A DNA stretch of 17,179 bases from Acholeplasmataceae bacterium (GTDB lineage: Bacteria > Bacillota_I > Bacilli_A > Acholeplasmatales > Acholeplasmataceae): NCBI GenBank assembly GCA_023264085.1, contig JALQTF010000029.1, positions 1 to 17,179 on the forward strand, written 5' to 3'. Shown here in pieces: positions 5,455-13,518 of the stretch. The notes under the pieces were generated by a model that did no database searches, had not been told where the DNA came from, and saw only the letters and a list, made by a program, of their open reading frames with translations. Position 1 is the first letter of the stretch. Each line of letters starts with the position of its first letter. Made by a program: the position numbers and the translations under genes.

Positions 5455-8400
5455 CTAAAATCGAGTGATTTAATTTTAAATTGATACGCTTTTTTTACCC
5501 AAAACTCAATCGATTGATGCTTTTTATTCAATACTGATTGTTCACGCTTCTCATGTTTTTCCACATGGAGTACATGAAGGCGTTTTTCTTTTTTTTGAGC
5601 TGCAATTAAGCGACTTGTTTTTTGTTTAGATGCCATAATACGCTTTTTATGGTTATAACGTAATTTGTTTTCATGAAGCGTTTTATCAATCATTTTTTCT
5701 TTGAAATTCTCTCTTAATTTCGAAACAGTTGCTAAATATTTAACAAGTCTTTGTTCAATAAGCTGAAGTGAATGATTGATTTTTTCATCAAACGCATGTT
5801 GCTGCTTAATGACATTTTGATCTAATTGATCCACAAGTTTTTGTTGTTTCAATAACAACCCTTGTTCTTGATAAAGAATTTTTTGTTGTTCTTGCTCATT
5901 AATCGCTTTATGATTTACATCTAAAGTTTCTAAAGTCAGTGTTTTTTTATGACTAAATTGCTGTAATTGTGTTTCAAGTTTAACAATTGTTTTATAGCGT
6001 TTATCTTTTAATTCTTGAAAAGAACGATGATTCATACTTAACTGTTGTTGCGTATCATTTTTCTTAGCAACTAACGATTCTCTGAATGTACGTCTTAACA
6101 CATTTTGCTCATCTTCAAAACCATGTAATAATTGTGATTGCTTAAATTCAATATCATGAATCAGTGTTTCTAGTTGATGTGTTTTAGTTTGTTTTTCTTG
6201 ATTAATGACCACAATCACGTTATTTCTATAATCAATAAGCTCTTCATATATCTTAGGAAGAAGTTGTTGTTGTTGGATTACAAATTTATGATAATGTTTT
6301 TTTATTGATTTTGTCATATTAAAAATGACTTGTTGTGTGAAGTACATCGTTTGAGATAACTTTTGAAGTTGTTGCATTGAAAATGATTGGAAATCTGAAA
6401 AGATTGAATCACTTTTTTCAAGTTTTTTGATGATATTTTGATGATAAACAAATTTTTTATTCAAAAATACATGAAATTTTTGTTCAAACCGTAAGATGTT
6501 TTCATCACTATTTGAGGATCGAGACAATATCATCTGATCAATAAGATCAATATCTTGAGACACTTTTGCATACAATTTTTCAATGCGTTTTAACTGTTGT
6601 TCATCTTGAGAAGCATTGCTTTGTTTCATGAGTACTTCATATTCATAACGTTTTTTAATGAAATTGTTTTTATCCTGAGTGAGTTTTTGAATATCTCTAT
6701 CTTGATTGCGATATTCATCTTTTTTATGCATATTTAAAACAACATTCTTCGCATTATTAAAATGATTTTCATACATTTCTTGATATGTTTTCTGTATGAT
6801 TTCAACAAATTGTCTTTGTTTTTCAGTGATGTTTTCTGTGTATGATTTGATTAAGTCAATCATCTGACGCATCGTTTCAGGATGTTCATGATATTGGAAT
6901 GTATATTCTAGTAGTTGTATCCCTTTCAAAATTATATCGCCATCATCAAAACGTCTTTTTAAGATATGTTGAATCCAGTTATTAAACATATTAACGTGTG
7001 CATCTAATACATTTTCTGAACGATTGAAATCCATTTGAAAGTTTCTTAAAACAACACGCTGTTCATATTCACTTAATAACAGATCTTTTTTAGATAACTT
7101 ATAGTCAAAGGAAGCTTTTAATGTTTCTTTTTGATATTCATATTTAGATTCATGCTGATAGATATCCTTTTGATAATGAATGAGAAGTGTATCCAACTGA
7201 TGTTTATATAAAGCAGTTTGTTCATCGAAAGTTTCTTGTTTTAATTCAAGACGTAATTGACATTCTTCCAAATCTAAATCCCTTGTACGTGAGGCTTTAT
7301 CTAAAGCTTGAGATTGTTGTAATTGGATATGTGCAATATCTTTTTCGAGTTGAAATTGTAAAAATTCAATATCATGTTGAAGTTGTAAGATCTTTTTATC
7401 ATGATTGGATTGATCATCCAGTAAATCTTTATCTAGATACGTAATTTCAACATTTGCATCAAGTACAAGTTGGCCTAAATCTCGTTCTTGAGTTTGGGTT
7501 GCAAGTGTCATTTGTGTTTCATATTGATAGACATCTTTGCTATGTGCAGCTTCAACCATTGTCTTATAAAAGTCTTTATCTTGAATAAGTCGTTGTTTTT
7601 GATCTTTAATTTTATCTTGATCATGCTTTAATGTGATATCAATAAGTTTTAAATCATACTGTGATAAATAAATCTCTTTTTTAATGAGAAACTCTATGTC
7701 TGCTATGAGAATTTGATGATTTTTCTCAAGTTCAAAAAGAAGAAGTTGACCTTCTGATTTTTTTTGTTTAATTTCTTTTCTTGTTCTTAATATGAATTGA
7801 TTTAAATCGTTATCAAGTTGTGTTAGTTCGCGGTTTTTTTGAAGTGTCTCATGTTTAGAAGACATCGATTTGGTTTGAAAATCTCTAACAATTTTACGTT
7901 TTTTATCATTGGTAAGTTCACGATAATTTGATAATTTAGAATTTAAGATTGAGACACTTTCGGCTGATTGCGCAATAATCTTTCGTCTTTTTTCTTCAAA
8001 TTTAATCGTTTCTAATGTTTTTTTCTCATTTAAATGTTTAATCTCAAGATCACGCTTATTGATGCGTTCCAGTTTCATTTTTTCTGATTGTTTAGAAAGC
8101 TCTGTTATGCGTTTATCTAAAGGTGTAATTAAAGATTCATGCTTTTTATCTAGGGATGCTAAAACATTGATTTTTTTCTGTTTTAAGATATTGATTTGAT
8201 TATTTAAGGATTTATTTAAAACATTATAATGCGACTTAATGACAATATAATCATTATCATGTGATTTAGATTCTTTATCTCTATGATCTAATAATTTTTG
8301 ATAGGCTTGTTTATGAAGATCATTTTGTGCATTTATATCATCTTGAATCACTTGGATTTTACTGTCATAATCTGACTTAGTATCTAAAATTTCTTGATTT

Positions 8401-8879
8401 GTCGTTGTTTCAATTTCTTTGACTTGGAGTTCATATGTCTTTTTAATTTGTTGAATTTGTTTGAGTATGAAGTCGTCTTCTTTATGCTTTTCATTTTCAT
8501 ATGACTTAATATCATCAAGAAGTTGTTGCTTATCTTCTAAGTATTTCTTTTCAATGCGTTTTTTTTGATCGATATATTCTTTGTCTAATCCTTTCAAATC
8601 ATGTATGTAAGTCTCACGTAATTGTTTTTTTTCTAGCTGCATTTTTTCATCATTTTCGAGATTAGATTGCTTTAAATGCTGTGTGTCATAAATATATTTA
8701 TCATTGATTTCTTGTAAGGTATTATAAAAAGAATCTAGCACCACCTGATTATCGATAGTATGTACTAATTGATTGTCGGCAAGAGCAAAAAAATCTTGAA
8801 ATTCTTTCAAGATGTTTTCAGATGTTTTCAATCGATTGAGTTCATCTAAAATAGCTTGTTTTTGCATCTTAACATTCAT
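5451..8879 (-). CDS. Very long coiled-coil protein of unknown function
   Basis: I do not recognise a family. The 1142-residue product is rich in Lys, Glu, Gln, Asp and Leu and reads as helical coiled coil nearly end to end. I count only three prolines (253, 667, 875), one cysteine and two tryptophans. There is no signal peptide, no membrane segment, no Walker A, no ABC signature and no hinge, so it is not an SMC, RecN or Rad50 ATPase. A less regular part around residues 620-740 contains Trp635, a DDGD turn and Pro667 and may be a small helical domain. The last 80 or so residues are strongly basic (for example YNHKKRIMASKQKTSR). The short motif DIEF recurs at 394, 503 and 909. The start is supported by AGGT about 6 bases upstream. 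The gene is antisense to everything else here, with its own divergent promoter. A cytoskeletal, tethering or nucleoid-associated role is conceivable but unproven. Confidence 0.85.
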   Translation of the reverse strand: MNVKMQKQAILDELNRLKTSENILKEFQDFFALADNQLVHTIDNQVVLDSFYNTLQEINDKYIYDTQHLKQSNLENDEKMQLEKKQLRETYIHDLKGLDKEYIDQKKRIEKKYLEDKQQLLDDIKSYENEKHKEDDFILKQIQQIKKTYELQVKEIETTTNQEILDTKSDYDSKIQVIQDDINAQNDLHKQAYQKLLDHRDKESKSHDNDYIVIKSHYNVLNKSLNNQINILKQKKINVLASLDKKHESLITPLDKRITELSKQSEKMKLERINKRDLEIKHLNEKKTLETIKFEEKRRKIIAQSAESVSILNSKLSNYRELTNDKKRKIVRDFQTKSMSSKHETLQKNRELTQLDNDLNQFILRTRKEIKQKKSEGQLLLFELEKNHQILIADIEFLIKKEIYLSQYDLKLIDITLKHDQDKIKDQKQRLIQDKDFYKTMVEAAHSKDVYQYETQMTLATQTQERDLGQLVLDANVEITYLDKDLLDDQSNHDKKILQLQHDIEFLQFQLEKDIAHIQLQQSQALDKASRTRDLDLEECQLRLELKQETFDEQTALYKHQLDTLLIHYQKDIYQHESKYEYQKETLKASFDYKLSKKDLLLSEYEQRVVLRNFQMDFNRSENVLDAHVNMFNNWIQHILKRRFDDGDIILKGIQLLEYTFQYHEHPETMRQMIDLIKSYTENITEKQRQFVEIIQKTYQEMYENHFNNAKNVVLNMHKKDEYRNQDRDIQKLTQDKNNFIKKRYEYEVLMKQSNASQDEQQLKRIEKLYAKVSQDIDLIDQMILSRSSNSDENILRFEQKFHVFLNKKFVYHQNIIKKLEKSDSIFSDFQSFSMQQLQKLSQTMYFTQQVIFNMTKSIKKHYHKFVIQQQQLLPKIYEELIDYRNNVIVVINQEKQTKTHQLETLIHDIEFKQSQLLHGFEDEQNVLRRTFRESLVAKKNDTQQQLSMNHRSFQELKDKRYKTIVKLETQLQQFSHKKTLTLETLDVNHKAINEQEQQKILYQEQGLLLKQQKLVDQLDQNVIKQQHAFDEKINHSLQLIEQRLVKYLATVSKLRENFKEKMIDKTLHENKLRYNHKKRIMASKQKTSRLIAAQKKEKRLHVLHVEKHEKREQSVLNKKHQSIEFWVKKAYQFKIKSLDFS

Positions 8880-8895
8880 AAATTACCTGGTTTCT

Positions 8896-8904
8896 ATTAT
8901 AACA
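8896..8904 (-). promoter_or_regulatory. Extended -10 promoter for the coiled-coil gene
   Basis: On the minus strand this reads TGTTATAAT, a perfect -10 TATAAT with the extended TGn element. A weak TGGACG lies about 19 bases further upstream as a possible -35. Initiation would fall near 8888-8890, leaving a leader of about 10 bases before the ATG at 8879. It is the mirror image of the ruvA promoter element at 8932-8940. Confidence 0.65.
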
Positions 8905-8931
8905 CAATAATTTTTATTCTCGTCCATTTCA

Positions 8932-8940
8932 TGTTATAAT
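8932..8940 (+). promoter_or_regulatory. Extended -10 promoter for ruvA-ruvB-queA
   Basis: TGTTATAAT gives a perfect -10 (8935-8940) with the extended TGn element. The -35 position is only a T-rich TTTTAT at about 8912-8917. Transcription would begin near 8947, directly before the strong ribosome-binding site AAGGAGATG that starts at 8948, so the leader is very short. Confidence 0.7.
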
Positions 8941-8960
8941 TAACGCTAAGGAGATGACTT

Positions 8961-9521
8961 ATGTACGCGACCATTCAAGGATTTGTTACATGGATCGAAC
9001 CAAGTTATATCGTATTAGAAAATCAAGGGATTGGATATTTAATACTGACACCAAATCCATATAGTTTTTCATTGAATACGGAAGCAAAAGTATTTGTGCA
9101 TCATTATGTTAAAGAAGATATTAATGCACTTTATGGATTTCAATCTCTTGAAGCAAAGAAAATGTTTATCAAACTTATCAATGTGTCTGGTATCGGACCA
9201 AAATCTGCTTTGAGTATTTTAGCTAATGATCGATTAGATGAACTTGTTCGTGCAATTGAAATGGCTGATATCACGTATTTAAAAAGATTTCCAGGGATCG
9301 GTCCCAAATCAGCGCAACAAATCATATTAGATTTACAAGGCAAAATTCAATTAACACCGACCGAAAACCAACCGAAACTATCCGATGTTGAAGAAGCACT
9401 TGTTGCTTTAGGTTATAAAAAGGCAGATATCAAAAAAACAATTGCAACACTTGATGGAAATTTAACAATAGAAGAAATGATAAAAGAAGCACTTAAAAAA
9501 ATGACGAGGTCACATGAATAA
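8961..9521 (+). CDS. ruvA: Holliday junction branch migration protein RuvA
   Basis: RuvA binds four-way DNA junctions as a tetramer and loads RuvB. The 186 residues show the N-terminal OB-fold domain (1-62), two helix-hairpin-helix motifs, VSGIGPKSA (75-83) and FPGIGPKSA (110-118), then a linker (about 128-140) and the small C-terminal domain (about 141-186) that contacts RuvB. The length is slightly below the usual 190-205 residues. The AAGGAG ribosome-binding site is well placed. The gene overlaps ruvB by 8 bp and heads a compact ruvA-ruvB-queA operon. Confidence 0.96.
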   Translation: MYATIQGFVTWIEPSYIVLENQGIGYLILTPNPYSFSLNTEAKVFVHHYVKEDINALYGFQSLEAKKMFIKLINVSGIGPKSALSILANDRLDELVRAIEMADITYLKRFPGIGPKSAQQIILDLQGKIQLTPTENQPKLSDVEEALVALGYKKADIKKTIATLDGNLTIEEMIKEALKKMTRSHE

Positions 9522-10524
9522 ACAACATTTAATGACATCTATGGCAATTAAAGAAGATGAAGAGCAATCACTAAGACCCGAAAAACTAAATCAGTATATT
9601 GGTCAAGATGATATTAAAGACATGTTATCCATTTATATACAAGCTGCAAAAAAACGTCATGAACCATTAGATCATATGCTCCTTTATGGTCCTCCTGGAC
9701 TAGGGAAAACGACTTTGGCACAAGTCACAGCAAATGAACTTGATGTCAAAATCAAAGTTACAAGTGGTCCTACGATAGAAAAAAGTGGAGATTTAGCAGC
9801 TTTACTTTCGTCACTGGAACCAGGTGATGTATTATTTATTGATGAAATTCACCGATTACCTAGGTTTGTTGAGGAAGTTTTATATGCTGCGATGGAAGAC
9901 TTTGTTTTAGATATTGTTATTGGAAGAGACGGAGAATCTAGATCCATACGTATCGATTTACCACCGTTTACTCTCATCGGTGCTACCACGAGATTTGGAG
10001 ATTTATCGGCACCATTAAGAGATCGTTTTGGTGTCGTTTTTAGACTGAATTACTACTCAAATAAAGACTTACAAACCATTTGCAAACGCACATCTGCAGT
10101 TTATGGTAATCCCATTGATGAGGATGCTGTAATGTCACTCGCAAGACGTTCTCGTGGGACACCGAGAATTGTTAATCGATTATTCAGACGAGTAAGAGAT
10201 TTTGCCGATATTATGAATGAAGGACATATTACTGAGACGATCACCAATGAGGCCTTATTAAAACTTGGCATCGATGCACATGGGCTTGATCAAACCGATT
10301 ACCGTTACTTAGAGGCAATCATCGATCGCTATCAAGGTGGTCCAGCAGGACTTGATGCAATCGCAACACAAATTGCTGAAGAAGTAACCACAGTAGAAGA
10401 TGTATATGAACCCTTTTTGTTACAAGAAGGTTACATCAAGAGAACGCCTAGAGGTAGAGTCGCAACAAAAAAAGCTTATGATATATTAGGAAAACCCTAT
10501 TATGAGGGATTTTTAAAAACATGA
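9514..10524 (+). CDS. ruvB: Holliday junction helicase motor RuvB
   Basis: RuvB is the AAA+ ring motor that drives branch migration on Holliday junctions bound by RuvA. In 336 residues it has Walker A GPPGLGKTT (59-67), Walker B with DEIH (110-113), sensor 1 GATTR (156-160) and the PLRDRFG segment (167-173) that carries the arginine-finger region. The C-terminal winged helix contains the DNA-contacting YIKRTPRGR. The segment after sensor 1 is FGDLSA, where many homologues have AGLLTS; this looks like ordinary lineage variation. The start at 9514 has GAGGT about 5 bases upstream within ruvA. The stop overlaps queA in ATGA. Confidence 0.97.
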   Translation: MNKQHLMTSMAIKEDEEQSLRPEKLNQYIGQDDIKDMLSIYIQAAKKRHEPLDHMLLYGPPGLGKTTLAQVTANELDVKIKVTSGPTIEKSGDLAALLSSLEPGDVLFIDEIHRLPRFVEEVLYAAMEDFVLDIVIGRDGESRSIRIDLPPFTLIGATTRFGDLSAPLRDRFGVVFRLNYYSNKDLQTICKRTSAVYGNPIDEDAVMSLARRSRGTPRIVNRLFRRVRDFADIMNEGHITETITNEALLKLGIDAHGLDQTDYRYLEAIIDRYQGGPAGLDAIATQIAEEVTTVEDVYEPFLLQEGYIKRTPRGRVATKKAYDILGKPYYEGFLKT

Positions 10525-11540
10525 AATTATCTTTATTTGACTATCATTTAGACACACATAAAATTGCTCAGCATCCAAGTGAAAAAAGAGATCATTCTAA
10601 ATTACTACTTGTAGATAAGAAAGCGATCATACCACCAAAAGATTTTATGTTTTATGATTTACCAGAATTGTTATCTAGAGATGATGTTTTAGTGATCAAT
10701 AATACAAAAGTCATACCAGCACGCTTATTTGGTAAAAAAGCATCCACTGGTGCTCACATTGAAATACTTTTGTTAGATGAAAAGTCACCTAATATCTATC
10801 ATGCAATGACAAAACCTGCCAAAAAAATTTTAATAGGCGATGACATTATATTCAGTAATACTTTTAAAATGAAATGCATTGACATCAATGACGATGGCAT
10901 TAGAACGTATCAACTCATCTATGAAGGTATTCTTATTGAACATTTGGAGGCTTTAGGGAAACTTCCATTACCACCATATGTGAAAGCACTTAATGATGAT
11001 GAAAGATATCAAACGATTTATGCGAAACACTTAGGTTCGAGTGCAGCACCAACGGCTGGATTACATTTCACCAAAGACATCTTTAAACAATTAAAAGAAA
11101 AAGGTGTGCATGTGATTGAAATCACACTACATGTCGGTTTAGGGACATTTAAACCCGTACAAACAGATAATATTACAGAACATCATATGCATGAAGAAAC
11201 GTATGTTATAAACGAAGATGCTGTAGAGAAACTCAATCAAGCAAGACAAAAAAATAAAAGAATTATTGCAGTAGGAACGACAAGTCTGCGTGCTTTAGAA
11301 TCAAATATCGAAGATGGTTTATTTAAATCGGGGACATTTCAAACATCTATTTTTATTTACCCTGGTTATGAATTCAAAGCAATACAAGGGCTTATTACTA
11401 ATTTTCATTTACCAAAATCAACATTACTCATGCTTGTTTCAGCACTCACTGAAAGAACGTATATGCTTGGCTGTTATCAACATGCAATCGATCATGACTA
11501 CCGTTTTTTCTCTTTTGGTGATGCCATGCTTATAATATAA
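10521..11540 (+). CDS. queA: tRNA preQ1(34) S-adenosylmethionine ribosyltransferase-isomerase
   Basis: QueA transfers and isomerises the ribosyl group of S-adenosylmethionine onto preQ1 at tRNA position 34, giving epoxyqueuosine. At 339 residues it is of normal length. Recognisable motifs are VINNTKVIPARLFG near residues 58-71, SSAAPTAGLHFT (173-184), HVGLGTFKP (204-212) and ITNFHLPKSTLLMLVSAL (292-309). It overlaps ruvB by 4 bp, the frequent ruvA-ruvB-queA order of Firmicutes. The usual next gene, tgt (the enzyme that inserts preQ1), is not in the window, so it must lie elsewhere if the pathway is intact. No strong terminator follows the stop. Confidence 0.96.
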   Translation: MKLSLFDYHLDTHKIAQHPSEKRDHSKLLLVDKKAIIPPKDFMFYDLPELLSRDDVLVINNTKVIPARLFGKKASTGAHIEILLLDEKSPNIYHAMTKPAKKILIGDDIIFSNTFKMKCIDINDDGIRTYQLIYEGILIEHLEALGKLPLPPYVKALNDDERYQTIYAKHLGSSAAPTAGLHFTKDIFKQLKEKGVHVIEITLHVGLGTFKPVQTDNITEHHMHEETYVINEDAVEKLNQARQKNKRIIAVGTTSLRALESNIEDGLFKSGTFQTSIFIYPGYEFKAIQGLITNFHLPKSTLLMLVSALTERTYMLGCYQHAIDHDYRFFSFGDAMLII

Positions 11541-11570
11541 AAAAACATAGAATTTTTAATCAAAATTTTG

Positions 11571-11576
11571 TATAAT
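11571..11576 (+). promoter_or_regulatory. Probable promoter for the ptsH operon (-10 box)
   Basis: A perfect TATAAT lies in the 63-base gap between queA and ptsH, 28 bases before the ptsH start. The -35 position (about 11548-11553, TAGAAT) is weak, matching the consensus at only three bases. The location between two otherwise tight gene clusters supports it. Confidence 0.55.
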
Positions 11577-11603
11577 ATGTATATAACAGATGCGAGGTAA
11601 ACG

Positions 11604-11876
11604 ATGAACCAGACATTTTACATTATTTCAGAATATGGGTTACATGCTAGACCAGCAACAAAACTCGTCAATATTGCCATGTCTTTTAAATCTGAGATAC
11701 ATCTCACATGGGATAACAAAACAATCAATTTAAAGTCTATTATGGGTCTTATGTCGCTAGGTATCTATCAAGGGCAAACCATTACAATAGAAACTGAAGG
11801 TGTCGATGCATTTGAAGCACTAGAAGCATTATCGACATTCATGATAGAAGAATCACTTGCAAAGAAGGTATCTTGA
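11604..11876 (+). CDS. ptsH: HPr phosphocarrier protein
   Basis: HPr passes phosphate from enzyme I to the sugar-specific EII proteins of the phosphotransferase system and, in Firmicutes, signals carbon status. The 90-residue product has the active-site motif GLHARPA with His14 (His15 in usual numbering) and the regulatory-site motif NLKSIMGLMSLG with Ser45 (usual Ser46), the target of HPr kinase. Both phosphorylation sites are therefore intact. A GAGG box lies 6 bases before the ATG. Unlike most genomes there is no ptsI next to it; trmB follows, starting on the base after the ptsH stop. From memory, classical biochemistry found no sugar phosphotransferase activity in Acholeplasma, so a mainly regulatory role is possible if this is that group. 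That is inference. Confidence 0.93.
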   Translation: MNQTFYIISEYGLHARPATKLVNIAMSFKSEIHLTWDNKTINLKSIMGLMSLGIYQGQTITIETEGVDAFEALEALSTFMIEESLAKKVS

Positions 11877-12482
11877 TTGCGTCAAAAGTTTAACAAGCAT
11901 GCAACTGATGCATTTTTTGAAAAACATCAAGTATTAATGAAACCAACGCCACTTGAATTAAGTGGCGATATTATTTTAGAAATAGGATCTGGAAAAGGTG
12001 AATTCATTACACAATACGCACTAGATCATCCTCATACAACATGTATTGCAGTTGAAATGAATCGACATGTCTGTTACTATATTGCCTTAAAAAAAGAAAC
12101 GTTACATCTCAATAATCTAATCATTATCATGGATGATGCAGCATTACTAAATCAATATTTATCAAAACATACAATCAATACGATCTATTTGCATTTTTCA
12201 GATCCTTGGCCTAAAGCAAAACATCATAAAAGAAGACTCACATATCCATCAAAACTTGATTTGTATGGCGAATTGCTTAAAAAAGAAGGTCAACTTATTT
12301 TTAAAACCGACCATCAAAAGCTCTATATCGAATCAAGCTTTTACATACAATCAAAATTTAAAGATATTGTCTTTGATGATGATAGTGAAGAAGAAATCTA
12401 TATGACAGAATACGAAAGAAAAAAAAGACCTTTTGGTCCAATATATAAAATACAAGCAGGAGTTTATGATGACACATTATAA
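11877..12482 (+). CDS. trmB: tRNA (guanine-N7-)-methyltransferase TrmB
   Basis: TrmB methylates G46 in the variable loop of tRNA using S-adenosylmethionine. The 201 residues contain the SAM-binding loop EIGSGKGEF (35-43), the acidic residue of AVEM on the next strand, the diagnostic catalytic motif FSDPWPK (107-113) followed by KHHKRRLT (115-122), FKTD (142-145), and TEYE (177-180) near the end. The start codon is TTG, immediately after the ptsH TGA, with AAGAAGG 8 bases upstream; no in-frame ATG lies before the SAM motif at a sensible place except Met21 (VLMKP), which would lose the N-terminal segment. The end overlaps the peptidase gene by 14 bp. Confidence 0.94.
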   Translation: MRQKFNKHATDAFFEKHQVLMKPTPLELSGDIILEIGSGKGEFITQYALDHPHTTCIAVEMNRHVCYYIALKKETLHLNNLIIIMDDAALLNQYLSKHTINTIYLHFSDPWPKAKHHKRRLTYPSKLDLYGELLKKEGQLIFKTDHQKLYIESSFYIQSKFKDIVFDDDSEEEIYMTEYERKKRPFGPIYKIQAGVYDDTL

Positions 12483-13518
12483 AGCACTTATGATGTTACC
12501 AGGTACACCAGGTGATGAATCTCAAATAAGACAATATGTAAAAAAACATATTTCAAAATTTTCTCAATACACAATAATTGAGGATCATTTAGGGTCTATT
12601 TTTGCATTCAAAAAAGGGAATGGTAATTCAAAAGTAATGATTGCTGGTCATATGGATGAAGTCGGTTTTATGGTTGTTGGTATCACAAATCAAGGTCAAT
12701 TAAACATACAACCTGTGGGTGGTATTGATCCAAAAATAGTTTTAGCCCAAACATATGACATACATACAGAAAAAGGTATTATTAAAGGCTATATTGGTGC
12801 CATACCTCCGCATTTAAATTTACAACAAAATGTTGATTTTGAAAAGATTTTAATGGACATTGGTGCATCTTCTAAAGAAGAAGCGATGACCTTGGGTGTA
12901 CAACTTGGAGATCGAATCACATTTGAACCTCGTTTTGAACAACTCACTGAACATCGTTTTTTAGCAAAAGCAGTCGATAATCGTTATGGGGTTGGACTTG
13001 CATTAGAATTAATTGAAGCACTTAAAGACCAAACATTGGATTATGATCTCTATATTGGTGCAACCGTTCAAGAAGAAGTTGGACTAAGAGGTGCTGAAAC
13101 TTCTATCAATACCATTGAGCCTGATGTCTTTGTCGCATTAGATGCATCACCTATGAATGATGCAAGTGATGATTCAGATAATGGTCTTAATAAGGGATTC
13201 TTACTTCGGATGTACGATCCTAGAAATACGATGCCAGAATACTTAAAACAAAATATCGCATCACTTGCTGAACGACATAACATTCCATATCAATATTACA
13301 TATCAAAAGGAGGTACCGATGCTGCAAAAGCATTAGACATGCACCGTGGCATTGTATCAACTACGATCGGATTACCTGCGAGATACATACATAGTCCAGC
13401 TGCGATATTTGATAAAAGAGATTTAGACGCATGTTTTAATATGACAAAAACACTCGTAATATCTCTCGATCAAACAAAGATTCAAGGATTAAAAAAAGGA
13501 GCATTTCATGTTTTATAG
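12469..13518 (+). CDS. M42 family metallo-aminopeptidase (YsdC/FrvX/glutamyl aminopeptidase type)
   Basis: This is a cytoplasmic zinc- or cobalt-dependent aminopeptidase of the TET/M42 family that trims peptides. I place the start at 12469 (349 residues, MTHYKALMM...) because AGGAG (12458-12462) is 6 bases upstream; the ATG at 12466 is too close and the ATG at 12433 has no ribosome-binding site. The metal and catalytic residues expected for M42 are all visible: His61 and Asp63 in GHMDEVGFMV, the bridging Asp170 in AVDNRYG, Glu202 and Glu203 in QEEVGLRGA, Asp225 in ALDASP and His308 in YIHSPA. Such enzymes were often annotated as endoglucanase, which is unlikely. It overlaps trmB upstream and the reductase downstream (11 bp). 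The preferred substrate cannot be told from the sequence. Confidence 0.92.
   Translation: MTHYKALMMLPGTPGDESQIRQYVKKHISKFSQYTIIEDHLGSIFAFKKGNGNSKVMIAGHMDEVGFMVVGITNQGQLNIQPVGGIDPKIVLAQTYDIHTEKGIIKGYIGAIPPHLNLQQNVDFEKILMDIGASSKEEAMTLGVQLGDRITFEPRFEQLTEHRFLAKAVDNRYGVGLALELIEALKDQTLDYDLYIGATVQEEVGLRGAETSINTIEPDVFVALDASPMNDASDDSDNGLNKGFLLRMYDPRNTMPEYLKQNIASLAERHNIPYQYYISKGGTDAAKALDMHRGIVSTTIGLPARYIHSPAAIFDKRDLDACFNMTKTLVISLDQTKIQGLKKGAFHVL

Noticed and set aside
5468..5496. A/T-only hairpin (ATTTAA/TTAAAT) with a T run, as a plus-strand terminator after obg
   Set aside because: The stem has no GC pair and the T run starts 8 bases after it, so it would be a weak terminator; it also lies inside the coiled-coil coding sequence.
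5451..8879. Coiled-coil gene as an SMC, RecN or Rad50 protein
   Set aside because: No Walker A, Walker B or ABC signature, and no glycine-rich hinge could be found in 1142 residues.
11541..11570. Terminator after queA formed by AATTTT/AAAATT
   Set aside because: A/T-only 6-bp stem without a proper T run; it overlaps the -35 area of the ptsH promoter.
11693..11706. Inverted repeat TGAGAT-AC-ATCTCA inside ptsH
   Set aside because: Coding, 2-base loop too small for a hairpin, and no promoter or terminator context.
12433..12468. Longer M42 peptidase start at 12433 (extra 12 residues)
   Set aside because: No ribosome-binding site, and it would increase the overlap with trmB to 50 bp; AGGAG at 12458-12462 fits the start at 12469.
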